This document shows, piece by piece, positions 1 through 5,704 of a stretch of 5,704 nucleotides of DNA. The notes under the pieces were generated by a model, which was not told where the DNA came from, did not search any database, and saw nothing but the letters and a program-made list of their open reading frames with translations. The number at the start of each line of letters is the position of its first letter. Position 1 is the first letter of the stretch. The DNA is taken from the NCBI GenBank assembly GCA_003154255.1, contig PMCY01000304.1:811-6514 (forward strand), written 5' to 3'. The position numbers and the translations under genes are program-made. This DNA is from Candidatus Aminicenantota bacterium. Lineage in GTDB: Bacteria; Acidobacteriota; Aminicenantia; Aminicenantales; UBA4085.

Positions 1-1101
1 ATAGAAGCTGCCGGCCATCATGGCGATCCCGATGAAGGCTGGGATTTTGGGGTTGACCCGGTCCGAAAGAAAACCGGCGACGGGGGCGATCAGCCCCTGC
101 AGGATTCCGAGGGGCAGAAACAGGAGCCCGGCCTGCAAGGCCGTATAGCCGAGCGAGTTCTGCAAGTAGAGGGGCATCAGAAACGTGCTCCCGAACATGC
201 CCAGCCCGAAGACAAAGAGAGCCAGGTTGGACATGCCGAAATTCTGGTATTTGAACAGGCTCAGGTCGATCAGCGGGTGCTTGACCGTGAACTCGACGAT
301 GAGAAAGACCGTCAGTCCGACCGCGGCCAGGGCGAAGCACGTCAGAATGAAGGTCGACGTCCAGCCGCCGGTGTTCCAAGTGGCCGTGCCGTTCGTCAGG
401 GCCAACAGGAGAAACGACAAAAAAACCGCAACGGAGAGAAAACCGGCAATGTCGAACGACCGGATCCGTTCGGATCTGTACTCCCGTTGGATCAGCACCG
501 TGGCCGTGATCCCGATCAAGCCGACGGGAATATTGACGTCGAAGATTGTGTGCCAGGCGAAGTGGTCGACCAGATAGCCTCCGATCATAGGCCCGAACGA
601 AACCGACGCCGCGGCGGCGATGGCCCAAAACCCCAGGGCCATGCCGCGCTCTTCAACGGGAAATTCCCGGGTGACGATGGCCATCCCGACGGGCATCAGG
701 AACCCCGCCCCGGCGCCTTGGATGACGCGGAAGAAAATCAGGCTGTTGAGATCCCAGGACAGAGAGCAAAGGAAGGACCCCAGGGTGAACAGGGTGAGCG
801 CCAGGAGATATGTTCGCTTGAAGCCCAAGTGGTCGGCCACCCAGCCCGAAGTCGGGAGCATGACGGCGAAGACCAGCATATATGCGGTGACCACCCATTC
901 CACCCGGTCGAGGGTCACGCCGAAGACGCCCATGATTTTGGGCAAGGCGACATTGACGATCGTCGAATCGAGGACGGCCATGAACGTCCCAATCATGACG
1001 TTCATCAGCACCCACCAGCGATAAAACGCATGCTTGTGATGGAGCGACGGGATCTGGAGGACGGCCTGCCGCCGGAGGGAGCGGGCGAATTTGACGACCA
1101 T
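1..1101 (-). CDS. emrB: EmrB/QacA-family (DHA2) MFS drug exporter, C-terminus cut by window edge
   Basis: Inner-membrane proton-driven exporter that would work with the EmrA-type adaptor encoded just upstream. I translated it from the sequence: 367 codons are open from the ATG to the window edge with no stop, and about 130-150 C-terminal residues of a usual ~500-residue protein are missing. Visible hallmarks are the TM1 motif V43-LDSTIVNVALP-54 with D45 (typical of DHA2), motif A G86-WVADHLGFKR-96, motif B R125-VIQGAGAG-133, motif C G170-PMIGG-175, the post-TM5 segment W183...F187-x-V-N190-I-P-V-G194, and P276-LIDLSLFK-284. A second motif-A-like loop is at 343-352. About 28 cytoplasmic residues precede TM1. 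The start lies 9 bp after the adaptor stop. There is no clear Shine-Dalgarno, so translation may be coupled to the upstream gene. D188 replaces the hydrophobic residue usual before V/I-N-x-P. The family call is firm; the substrate is unknown. Confidence 0.95.
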   Translation of the reverse strand, partial: MVVKFARSLRRQAVLQIPSLHHKHAFYRWWVLMNVMIGTFMAVLDSTIVNVALPKIMGVFGVTLDRVEWVVTAYMLVFAVMLPTSGWVADHLGFKRTYLLALTLFTLGSFLCSLSWDLNSLIFFRVIQGAGAGFLMPVGMAIVTREFPVEERGMALGFWAIAAAASVSFGPMIGGYLVDHFAWHTIFDVNIPVGLIGITATVLIQREYRSERIRSFDIAGFLSVAVFLSFLLLALTNGTATWNTGGWTSTFILTCFALAAVGLTVFLIVEFTVKHPLIDLSLFKYQNFGMSNLALFVFGLGMFGSTFLMPLYLQNSLGYTALQAGLLFLPLGILQGLIAPVAGFLSDRVNPKIPAFIGIAMMAGSFY

Positions 1102-1110
1102 GATTTATTT

Positions 1111-2076
1111 TTAGCGGACCCGGATTTTGACCTCGACCGACATCCCGGGCCGGAGCGGATATTTATCCCGGACCTCGGGCGCCCGATCGTCCAGATAAAT
1201 CCGGAGCGGCACCCGCTGGGTGATCTTGGTGAAATTTCCCGAGGCATTATTCGGCGGGATGAGGGAAAATTGGGCGGCGGTGTAGTCTCCGATGAGCCCG
1301 ACCTTGGCCCGGAAAAGACGGCTGGGGTACGTGTCGACATGGACCTCGACGTCATTCTGGAGCTTCACTTTTTCAAGATTCGTCTCTTCCAGGTTCGCCG
1401 CGATCCAGACCCGCTGGATGTCGTAGATCGTATAGATCGGCTGGCCCGGTTGGACGATATCGCCTTCGAGCAGCCAGCGCTTGGCCACGACCCCATCGAA
1501 GGGGGCGCTGAGAGTCATGTTCTGAAGCTGGGCCTCGACCACCCCCATCTGGGCCTTGGCGACACCGACCCGGGATAGGGCGATGGCGTATTCGGCTTGG
1601 GCGGCATCCAAGGCTTTTTGGGCGTGGCTGAATTGCTCTTGGGTGATCACCGCGCCTTTGATTTGGACATCGGCCCGTTTATAGTCTTCAGTGGCCCGGT
1701 CGACATTGACCTTGGCCAATGGCAGGCTCGCTCGGGCCAGCTCGAGATTGGCTTTGGCCTGCTCCATCTGTGCCTGCAGGTCCGTTTCATCCAACCGGGC
1801 CAGGACATCCCCTTTTTTCACGGCGGAGCCCTCGTCGGCGGTTATCCGGACGATGCGGCCGAGGACCTTGGCGCCGATGGAAACGCGATCGGCGTCGATA
1901 TAGGCGTCATCGGTCGAGACGAAGTTGCGCAGGTGCTGATACCAATACCAAGCGCCAAAGGCGACAGCCAGGATAAAAATGATGAAGGGGATCAGAACCC
2001 GTTTTTTGCGGTACAACGGGACGTGATTGATGTCTTCATCTTTCATTTCGGCATTCGGCTTACGCTCGTCCGTCAT
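1111..2076 (-). CDS. emrA: EmrA/HlyD-family membrane fusion protein (periplasmic adaptor of efflux pump)
   Basis: Periplasmic adaptor expected to link the MFS pump encoded next to it to an outer-membrane channel. The protein has 321 residues. A charged cytoplasmic N-terminus is followed by one transmembrane anchor at about 26-46. Next comes the EmrA signature S54-TDDAYIDADRVSIGAKVLGRI-75, which leads into the first lipoyl half (58-96, with the turn E82-GSAVKKGD-90). An alpha-helical, Ala/Gln-rich hairpin covers about 97-185. The second lipoyl half is S190-APFDGVVAKRWLLEGDIVQPG-211. A beta-barrel domain follows, including N277-ASGNFTKITQRVPLRI-293 and the ending R309-PGMSVEVKI-318. E. coli EmrA is longer (about 390 residues), and the difference lies mainly in the hairpin. 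The start is firmly set by an AGGAGG with a 7-nt spacer. The gene overlaps the marR end by 17 bp, and 9 bp separate its stop from the exporter start. The ligand is not known. Confidence 0.95.
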   Translation of the reverse strand: MTDERKPNAEMKDEDINHVPLYRKKRVLIPFIIFILAVAFGAWYWYQHLRNFVSTDDAYIDADRVSIGAKVLGRIVRITADEGSAVKKGDVLARLDETDLQAQMEQAKANLELARASLPLAKVNVDRATEDYKRADVQIKGAVITQEQFSHAQKALDAAQAEYAIALSRVGVAKAQMGVVEAQLQNMTLSAPFDGVVAKRWLLEGDIVQPGQPIYTIYDIQRVWIAANLEETNLEKVKLQNDVEVHVDTYPSRLFRAKVGLIGDYTAAQFSLIPPNNASGNFTKITQRVPLRIYLDDRAPEVRDKYPLRPGMSVEVKIRVR

Positions 2077-2536
2077 GGGCAGTCCTCCTCGATTCCAGGT
2101 TAGCCTGAATCCGGGCTAAAAGTTTTCCCAGAGTGCGCCGATCCTCGCCCGTCAATCCCTGGAGCAGGCTGCGTTCCTGCTCCCGCCAAAGCCGCTGCAC
2201 CGGCGGGACCAGCGAACGGCCTTTTCGGGTCAGGCAGACTCTCGTCACCCGGGCATCCGCCGGGTCCGTCCGCCGCTGGACGAGTCCGGCCTTTTGCATG
2301 CGCCGAAGCACGATGCTGATCGTGGCTTGTTCGACGCCGAGCCGTTCGGCCAGCCCGATCTGGGAAAGCGCTTCATGGGCCGCGAGCTGGAGCAGGATAA
2401 ATTCCTGCCCGAGCCTCAGCCCCAGCCGGGCCAGCTTCCGTTCGCCGCTTTGCCGGAAAGCCCGGTGGGCCCGGATAAGGGCGATCCCGATATAGCCTTC
2501 GATCCCGTTCGGCGTCCCCGGTCCGGCTTCCTGCAT
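2060..2536 (-). CDS. MarR-family winged-helix transcriptional repressor
   Basis: Dimeric DNA-binding regulator, probably a ligand-responsive repressor of its own operon with the EmrAB-type pump. With the start used here it has 158 residues, normal for MarR. An N-terminal dimerisation helix (about 11-38) is followed by helices holding L57-SQIGLAERLGVEQATISIVLRRMQKAGLV-86, a helix-turn-helix with the recognition helix at about 69-82. The wing is R89-TDPADARVTRVCLT-103 with the conserved D94-A-R96, and a C-terminal dimerisation helix covers about 111-150. The ATG at 2536 was chosen because GGAG lies 9 nt upstream. An in-frame ATG at 2551 and a TTG at 2554 lack a Shine-Dalgarno and are only about 12-15 nt from the predicted transcription start. 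The downstream adaptor gene overlaps by 17 bp. A promoter with an overlapping inverted repeat lies directly upstream, as expected for autoregulation. C101 in the wing is the only cysteine in this form; whether it senses oxidants is unknown. Confidence 0.93.
   Translation of the reverse strand: MQEAGPGTPNGIEGYIGIALIRAHRAFRQSGERKLARLGLRLGQEFILLQLAAHEALSQIGLAERLGVEQATISIVLRRMQKAGLVQRRTDPADARVTRVCLTRKGRSLVPPVQRLWREQERSLLQGLTGEDRRTLGKLLARIQANLESRRTAHDGRA
2084..2089 (-). promoter_or_regulatory. Strong ribosome binding site of the emrA-like gene, inside the marR coding end
   Basis: On the minus strand AGGAGG (with a further G and A in front) lies 7 nt before the ATG at 2076. It is the best Shine-Dalgarno in the window and fixes the adaptor start. 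It lies within the last codons of the marR gene, so ribosomes finishing marR cross it. Confidence 0.85.
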
Positions 2537-2545
2537 CGCCCCGCA

Positions 2546-2549
2546 CTCC
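2546..2549 (-). promoter_or_regulatory. Putative ribosome binding site deciding the marR start
   Basis: GGAG on the minus strand, with a 9-nt spacer to the ATG at 2536. No comparable purine run precedes the alternative ATG at 2551, so this site favours the shorter protein by five residues. Confidence 0.5.
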
Positions 2550-2557
2550 ATCAATTA

Positions 2558-2577
2558 ATTATACGTCAAAGTATTAT
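2558..2577 (-). promoter_or_regulatory. Candidate MarR operator: inverted repeat over the -10 and transcription start
   Basis: On the minus strand the arms ATAATAC (2577-2571) and GTATAAT (2564-2558) are separated by TTTGAC. They pair at six of seven positions. The 20-bp dyad covers five of the six -10 bases and the predicted start site, so a bound repressor would block RNA polymerase. MarR proteins typically bind AT-rich dyads of about this size close to their own promoter. Assignment to the adjacent MarR gene is inference from position. A short AATTAATT palindrome (2560-2553) overlaps its downstream edge. Confidence 0.5.
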
Positions 2578-2600
2578 CGAAAGGAGTGGCCCGATGTCAA
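2573..2600 (-). promoter_or_regulatory. Sigma-70-type promoter of the marR-emrA-emrB operon
   Basis: On the minus strand a perfect -35 TTGACA (2600-2595) is followed after 16 bp by GATAAT (2578-2573), which differs from the -10 consensus at one base. The predicted transcription start is near 2566, some 30 nt before the marR ATG. The element sits in an AT-rich pocket within otherwise GC-rich sequence, in the only sizeable gap of the window. A TATAAT at 2563-2558 has no -35 at proper distance and is more likely part of the operator. Confidence 0.75.
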
Positions 2601-2610
2601 GCCGGCCGGA

Positions 2611-2631
2611 GCGGGATTTCTTTCGTCCCGC
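2611..2631 (-). other. GC hairpin after the comM/yifB stop (weak terminator candidate)
   Basis: On the minus strand GCGGGA (2631-2626) pairs perfectly with TCCCGC (2616-2611) around a 9-nt purine-rich loop. It begins 4 bp after the stop codon of the ATPase gene. No T tract follows, so it does not look like a classical intrinsic terminator. It may protect the 3' end, attenuate read-through into the marR operon, or be chance in GC-rich DNA. Confidence 0.3.
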
Positions 2632-2635
2632 GGGC

Positions 2636-4165
2636 CTAATAATACCTGTCCATGGCCCGATACTGGATGGCCTCGCTCAGATGGGCAGGACTGATCTTTT
2701 CCTCCCCCGCCAGATCGGCGATCGTCCGGGCTACTTTAAGCGAGCGGTCGTAGGCCCGGGCGCTGAAGCCGAGCTTTGTCACCGCCGCTTCCAGGAGCTT
2801 TTCTCCCTCCGTGCCGATGGGGCAGAATTTTTTCACCTCGGGCGGGCCCATCTGGGAGTTGGCATAGATCCCCCGCCCCTTATAGCGTTCGACCTGCCGG
2901 GCCCGCGCCTCCCCCACCCGCTCCCGGATCGCCTCCGAGCCCTCCCCTTCCTGTTTGGAGACGATCTCCCGAAATTTGACCGCCGGCACCTCGGCCTGGA
3001 TATCGATACGGTCGAGAAGGGGACCCGAAATCTTGGAGTAATAGCGGCCCCTCTGCTGCTCGGTGCACTCGACATCCCGCCCGCCCGCGCCTCGCATCAC
3101 ATCCGCGCAGGGATTCATGGACGCGACCAGCATGAACTTCGAGGGGAACGTGGCCGACATGGCCGCCCGGGTCACAGTGACCCGGCCGTCCTCGATCGGT
3201 TGGCGCAGCCCCTCCAGCGCCGTCCGCTCGAATTCGGGCAGCTCGTCCAGGAAAAGGATGCCGTGATGGGCCAGGCTGACTTCGCCGGGACGGGGAATCA
3301 TCCCCCCTCCGATCAGCCCGGCGTCCGAGATCGTATGGTGTGGCGAGCGGAATGGCCGGACGACGACCGCGCCTTGGTCCCGCAGGAGGCCCGCCGCGCT
3401 GAAGACTTGAGTCGTTTCGATGATCTCCTCAAATGTCATCGGCGGAAGAATCGACGGAAGCCGCCGGGCCAGCATGGTCTTGCCCGTGCCGGGAGGCCCG
3501 ATCAGGAGAATATTATGAGCGCCGGCCGCGGCCACTTCAAGCGCCCGCTTGACATGGTGCTGGCCTTTCACTTCCTTGAAGTCCGGGTCGGCGACCTGGG
3601 GTACGGGAAGACTGGCCGGATCGAAGCGGTCCGGCTTGAACTCTCCATCGGTCGTCAGCAGCCGGACGACTTGGATGAGATCATCCAGCCCGTAGATGTC
3701 AAGCCCGTCGACCAGCGACGCTTCGCCGACGTTGGCCCGCGGCACGACAATCCCCGCCAATCCTTTCCGCTTGGCCTCCAGGGCCGAAGACAAAACGCCT
3801 TTGACAGGTTTAAGCCGCCCTCCGAGCGCCAGCTCGCCCACGAACATCAGCGAACCGGTCTTCTCGGCCGGGATGACTTCGAGATAGGCCAGATGCCCGA
3901 GGGCGATGGGCAGGTCAAAAGCCGGCCCTTCCTTGCGCCTATCGGCCGGGGCCAAGTTGACCGTCACGCGGCGGGGCGGAAAATCATAGCCGCAATTCTT
4001 GAGGGCGGCCTTGACCCGCTCTTTGCTCTCGCGTACGGACGCATCGGGCAGGCCCACAACCGTATAGTTCGGCAGTCCGCCCCCGACGTCGACCTCGACA
4101 TCGACGATATAGGCGTCGATGCCCTGCAGAGCCGCGCTCGAGATTTTAAATAGCATGCCGTCCAT
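2636..4165 (-). CDS. comM: ComM/YifB family Mg-chelatase-like AAA+ ATPase
   Basis: Cytoplasmic AAA+ ATPase of the YifB/ComM family. ComM in naturally transformable bacteria acts as a hexameric helicase that promotes branch migration during DNA integration; in other bacteria the role is less clear. At 509 residues it is full length. An N-terminal Lon-protease-like (ChlI) domain at about 24-145 includes G30-LPNYTVVGLPD-41 and R76-RKEGPAFDLPIAL-89. The AAA+ core has Walker A G223-PPGTGKT-230, R270-PFRSPHHTIS-280, Walker B I303-LFLDE-308, sensor-1-like S349-MNPC-353 and the S380-GPLLDRID-388 segment with R386. A Mg-chelatase C-terminal helical domain fills about 405-505. Only C353 and C367 remain of the cysteine cluster seen in many relatives. 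The start is uncertain: neither ATG has a good Shine-Dalgarno, and the ATG at 4156 (residue 4, giving MLFKISSAALQGI) fits the usual family N-terminus slightly better. The gene follows mglA by 26 bp, probably in the same transcript. Confidence 0.95.
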   Translation of the reverse strand: MDGMLFKISSAALQGIDAYIVDVEVDVGGGLPNYTVVGLPDASVRESKERVKAALKNCGYDFPPRRVTVNLAPADRRKEGPAFDLPIALGHLAYLEVIPAEKTGSLMFVGELALGGRLKPVKGVLSSALEAKRKGLAGIVVPRANVGEASLVDGLDIYGLDDLIQVVRLLTTDGEFKPDRFDPASLPVPQVADPDFKEVKGQHHVKRALEVAAAGAHNILLIGPPGTGKTMLARRLPSILPPMTFEEIIETTQVFSAAGLLRDQGAVVVRPFRSPHHTISDAGLIGGGMIPRPGEVSLAHHGILFLDELPEFERTALEGLRQPIEDGRVTVTRAAMSATFPSKFMLVASMNPCADVMRGAGGRDVECTEQQRGRYYSKISGPLLDRIDIQAEVPAVKFREIVSKQEGEGSEAIRERVGEARARQVERYKGRGIYANSQMGPPEVKKFCPIGTEGEKLLEAAVTKLGFSARAYDRSLKVARTIADLAGEEKISPAHLSEAIQYRAMDRYY

Positions 4166-4191
4166 AGGAAGAGACGGCGAAAGGCGGGGAT

Positions 4192-4839
4192 TTATATCAG
4201 CTCGACGTCCCGCTTTTCAGTCGCCACCGTATATTCGTCGACGCGGTGGCCGAGGACCTTCTCCCGGACGCGCGGGACCGTGATTCGGGCGATTTCTTTC
4301 AGCGTTTCGAAAACCCCTCGTCCGGTGAGCGCCGCGGCTTCGAGGAAAGGCAGGTGCCTGGGGTTAAGCAGGTTGTTGAGCGTTTCAACGGGAATCAAGT
4401 TGTCCAGGTCCCGCTTGTTGAACTGGAAGACGAGGGGCACCTGGACGAGATCGACTTTCTGGTCCTGGAAGTTGCGCCGCAGACCTTCAAAGCACTCCAA
4501 GTTGGCGTCGAGGAGCGGGACTTGGGAATCGGCAACGAAGACGATGCCGTCCGTCCCGATCAGGACGTTTTTGCGGGAGGCCTCGTAATAAACCTGCCCG
4601 GGAACGGTCATGAGCTGGAAGGTCACTTTGAAGAATCCGATATAGCCGGCCTTGATCGGCAGGAGGTCGAAGAAATAGGTCCGCTCCTGCTCGTTCTCGA
4701 GGCTGATCAATTCGCCCCGGGCGGCCGGGTCGATTTTCTGATGGATATAGCGGAGATTGGTCGTCTTCCCGGACAGGCCGGGACCATAGTAGACGATCTT
4801 CACCGTCAAGGTATTCGTTGTATAGTTGATAAAGGCCAT
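4192..4839 (-). CDS. mglA: MglA-family small Ras-like GTPase
   Basis: Cytoplasmic GTPase closely resembling Myxococcus xanthus MglA, a nucleotide-dependent switch that sets cell polarity and drives gliding and type IV pilus motility. In non-gliding bacteria its role is less clear. The first 54 residues align with MglA without gaps: F3-INY-6, P-loop G19-PGLSGKTT-27, S46-LENEQERTYFFD-58 with R53 and T54 (R53 is a hydrolysis residue in M. xanthus), G3 motif T78-VPGQ-82 with Q82, V102-ADSQ-106, and base-specificity motif N140-KRD-143. The G5-like loop is E166-AAALTGRGV-175. All expected GTP-binding and hydrolysis residues are present, so it should be active. It has 215 residues against about 195 in M. 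xanthus, the extra being a charged C-terminal tail. Its ATG overlaps the upstream glycosyltransferase TGA (TGATG), with no Shine-Dalgarno, suggesting re-initiation by terminating ribosomes. No MglB/roadblock gene is in view. Confidence 0.95.
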   Translation of the reverse strand: MAFINYTTNTLTVKIVYYGPGLSGKTTNLRYIHQKIDPAARGELISLENEQERTYFFDLLPIKAGYIGFFKVTFQLMTVPGQVYYEASRKNVLIGTDGIVFVADSQVPLLDANLECFEGLRRNFQDQKVDLVQVPLVFQFNKRDLDNLIPVETLNNLLNPRHLPFLEAAALTGRGVFETLKEIARITVPRVREKVLGHRVDEYTVATEKRDVELI

Positions 4840-5704
4840 CAGCTTACGGAGTCGAAAAGTATATCATATTTATCCAGAATACGCGCCCAGGTGTAGTTTT
4901 TCTGGACATAAGCCAAACCGTTGCGGCCGAGCGCCTGCCGAAGCCGCTCATCGCCCAGCAGCCACTCGACGGCCACCGAGAACTCGGCCGGATTGGTGTA
5001 CCACAATCCCGCGTTGCCCTGCAAGCAATGTTGGCGCAGCGGCTCGGTCGTCCCCTGGACCAGGATCGGAGTTCTGACGGCCAGGGACTCCAAGGCGGCC
5101 ATGCATAGGCTTTCCAAATGCGAAGGATGGATGGTGGCCGAAGCCAGGGCCATGGCCGCGTTCTTCTCCTCCGCCGAAACGAACCCCAGGTAATGGACGC
5201 GCGGGTTGTCGGGCAGAGGCATAAGGAGTTGGCCGATGAGCAGGAGCTTCAGCTCGGGATGGGCGGCCGAAACCCGCTCGAAGTTCTGCAAGAGCTCGGC
5301 GCATCCTTTGCCCGGCTCGATGCGGCCGGCGTAGAGGAGATAAGGCGCGTAAGGCCGGAACCTGGCCGCGGCGGGCGACGCGACCGGATGATCGGGCGCG
5401 TCCACTCCCACGCCGACGATATCCTGGTATTTGCCGGCAAACGAAAAGCGGCGGGCCAGCATGTCCCTCTCCGCCATGGTATTGAACATGAACGCCGCCG
5501 GGCGCCCGAAAACCTCCTTCATGATCTCCAGGTAAAGCGGCGGCTCGTCGTGCGCGGTCGGGACAAGGATGCTCTTCCCGGCCCGCGCTTTCAGACCCCA
5601 ATAGGTGTTGTAGTACAGGTAGGTGAAGAAGACCCAGCGGTCGTGCCTTCCGGCATCCCGGGCGATCGCCTGGATCAAAGACGGGCTGGAGGGACCCTGC
5701 CGCT
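4839..5704 (-). CDS. GT4-type glycosyltransferase, N-terminus cut by window edge
   Basis: GT-B fold glycosyltransferase of the family 4 (RfaB/WbpZ-like) type, probably transferring a sugar from a nucleotide donor onto a cell-surface glycan; donor and acceptor cannot be told. The frame stays open to the right edge, giving 287 visible residues, so the TTG at 5678 is not taken as a start. Counting visible residues, the end of the N-terminal acceptor domain holds P48-TAHDEPPLY-57 and F73-NTMAERDML-82. The C-terminal donor-binding domain begins near 120 with Y121-LLYAGRIEPGKG-133, continues with L154-LLIGQ-158 and V169-HYLGFVS-176, and has the E-x7-E motif in H192-PSHLESLCMAALES-206 (E197 and E205). 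Roughly 100 N-terminal residues are missing compared with typical members. Its TGA overlaps the mglA ATG by one base, so the two are translationally coupled. Confidence 0.9.
   Translation of the reverse strand, partial: RQGPSSPSLIQAIARDAGRHDRWVFFTYLYYNTYWGLKARAGKSILVPTAHDEPPLYLEIMKEVFGRPAAFMFNTMAERDMLARRFSFAGKYQDIVGVGVDAPDHPVASPAAARFRPYAPYLLYAGRIEPGKGCAELLQNFERVSAAHPELKLLLIGQLLMPLPDNPRVHYLGFVSAEEKNAAMALASATIHPSHLESLCMAALESLAVRTPILVQGTTEPLRQHCLQGNAGLWYTNPAEFSVAVEWLLGDERLRQALGRNGLAYVQKNYTWARILDKYDILFDSVS

Noticed and set aside
277..1578. A 433-codon open frame on the plus strand opposite the exporter and adaptor genes
   Set aside because: Again in antiparallel register with both minus-strand genes; it ends where the adaptor uses a rare CTA leucine codon. 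Its composition is Asp/Arg/Gly/His-rich, typical of an antisense shadow.
2549..2554. TTG (2554) or ATG (2551) as the marR start
   Set aside because: Neither has a Shine-Dalgarno, and both lie very close to the predicted transcription start. The ATG at 2536 has GGAG at good spacing. The ATG at 2551 remains possible.
2558..2569. A second promoter using TTGACG (2569-2564) or TATAAT (2563-2558)
   Set aside because: TTGACG has only GC-rich sequence at -10 distance, and TATAAT has no -35-like hexamer 15-19 bp upstream. The TTGACA/GATAAT pair is far better.
2611..2631. Intrinsic transcription terminator after comM/yifB
   Set aside because: The stem is only 6 bp and no T tract follows on either strand. 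It is kept only as an uncertain hairpin.
2294..4153. A 619-codon open frame on the plus strand opposite marR and comM/yifB
   Set aside because: It is in exact antiparallel codon register with both minus-strand genes, so it stays open simply because those genes avoid TTA, CTA and TCA codons in GC-rich DNA. The translation shows no recognisable domain, while the minus strand encodes clear family proteins.
4246..4896. A 216-codon open frame on the plus strand opposite mglA
   Set aside because: Same antiparallel register effect. The minus strand carries a full set of GTPase motifs, which settles the coding strand.
5676..5678. TTG as start codon of the glycosyltransferase
   Set aside because: The frame continues open to the window edge and the acceptor-binding domain would be far too short, so the true start lies outside.

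Overview
The window is a GC-rich bacterial segment with six protein-coding genes, all on the minus strand, so transcription runs from high to low coordinates. The coding is dense: the only non-coding gap longer than 30 bases is about 100 bp (2537-2635), and it holds a promoter. No RNA gene, mobile element, CRISPR array or long repeat was seen. The organism cannot be fixed from this window. An MglA-type GTPase close to the Myxococcus protein, a two-component EmrAB pump and high GC suggest a diderm such as Acidobacteriota (including Aminicenantes-like lineages) or a myxobacterial/delta-type group. That is inference only.

Upstream cluster (5704 to 2636): a GT4-type glycosyltransferase whose N-terminus is cut by the window edge; an MglA-family small GTPase whose ATG overlaps the glycosyltransferase stop codon (TGATG); and, 26 bp later, a ComM/YifB AAA+ ATPase of the Mg-chelatase-like family. 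The spacing suggests one transcript whose promoter lies outside the window. No MglB/roadblock partner for the GTPase is visible.

Intergenic region (2635 to 2537): a weak GC hairpin just after the ATPase stop, then a strong sigma-70-type promoter (TTGACA, 16 bp, GATAAT). A 20-bp imperfect inverted repeat overlaps the -10 and the predicted transcription start. This is where an autoregulating MarR protein would be expected to bind.

Downstream cluster (2536 to 1): a MarR-family repressor, an EmrA/HlyD-type membrane fusion protein that overlaps it by 17 bp and has an excellent Shine-Dalgarno inside the marR end, and an EmrB/QacA (DHA2) 14-TM major facilitator exporter that runs off the left edge. 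Together they read as a self-regulated drug or toxic-compound efflux operon: the repressor senses a ligand, the promoter opens, and the periplasmic adaptor and inner-membrane pump are made together. An outer-membrane channel gene, if linked, would lie beyond position 1.

Nothing here clearly qualifies as an undescribed system. The points most worth a second look are the translational coupling of an MglA-like GTPase (with a C-terminal extension and no visible MglB) to a glycosyltransferase, and the well-formed candidate MarR operator.
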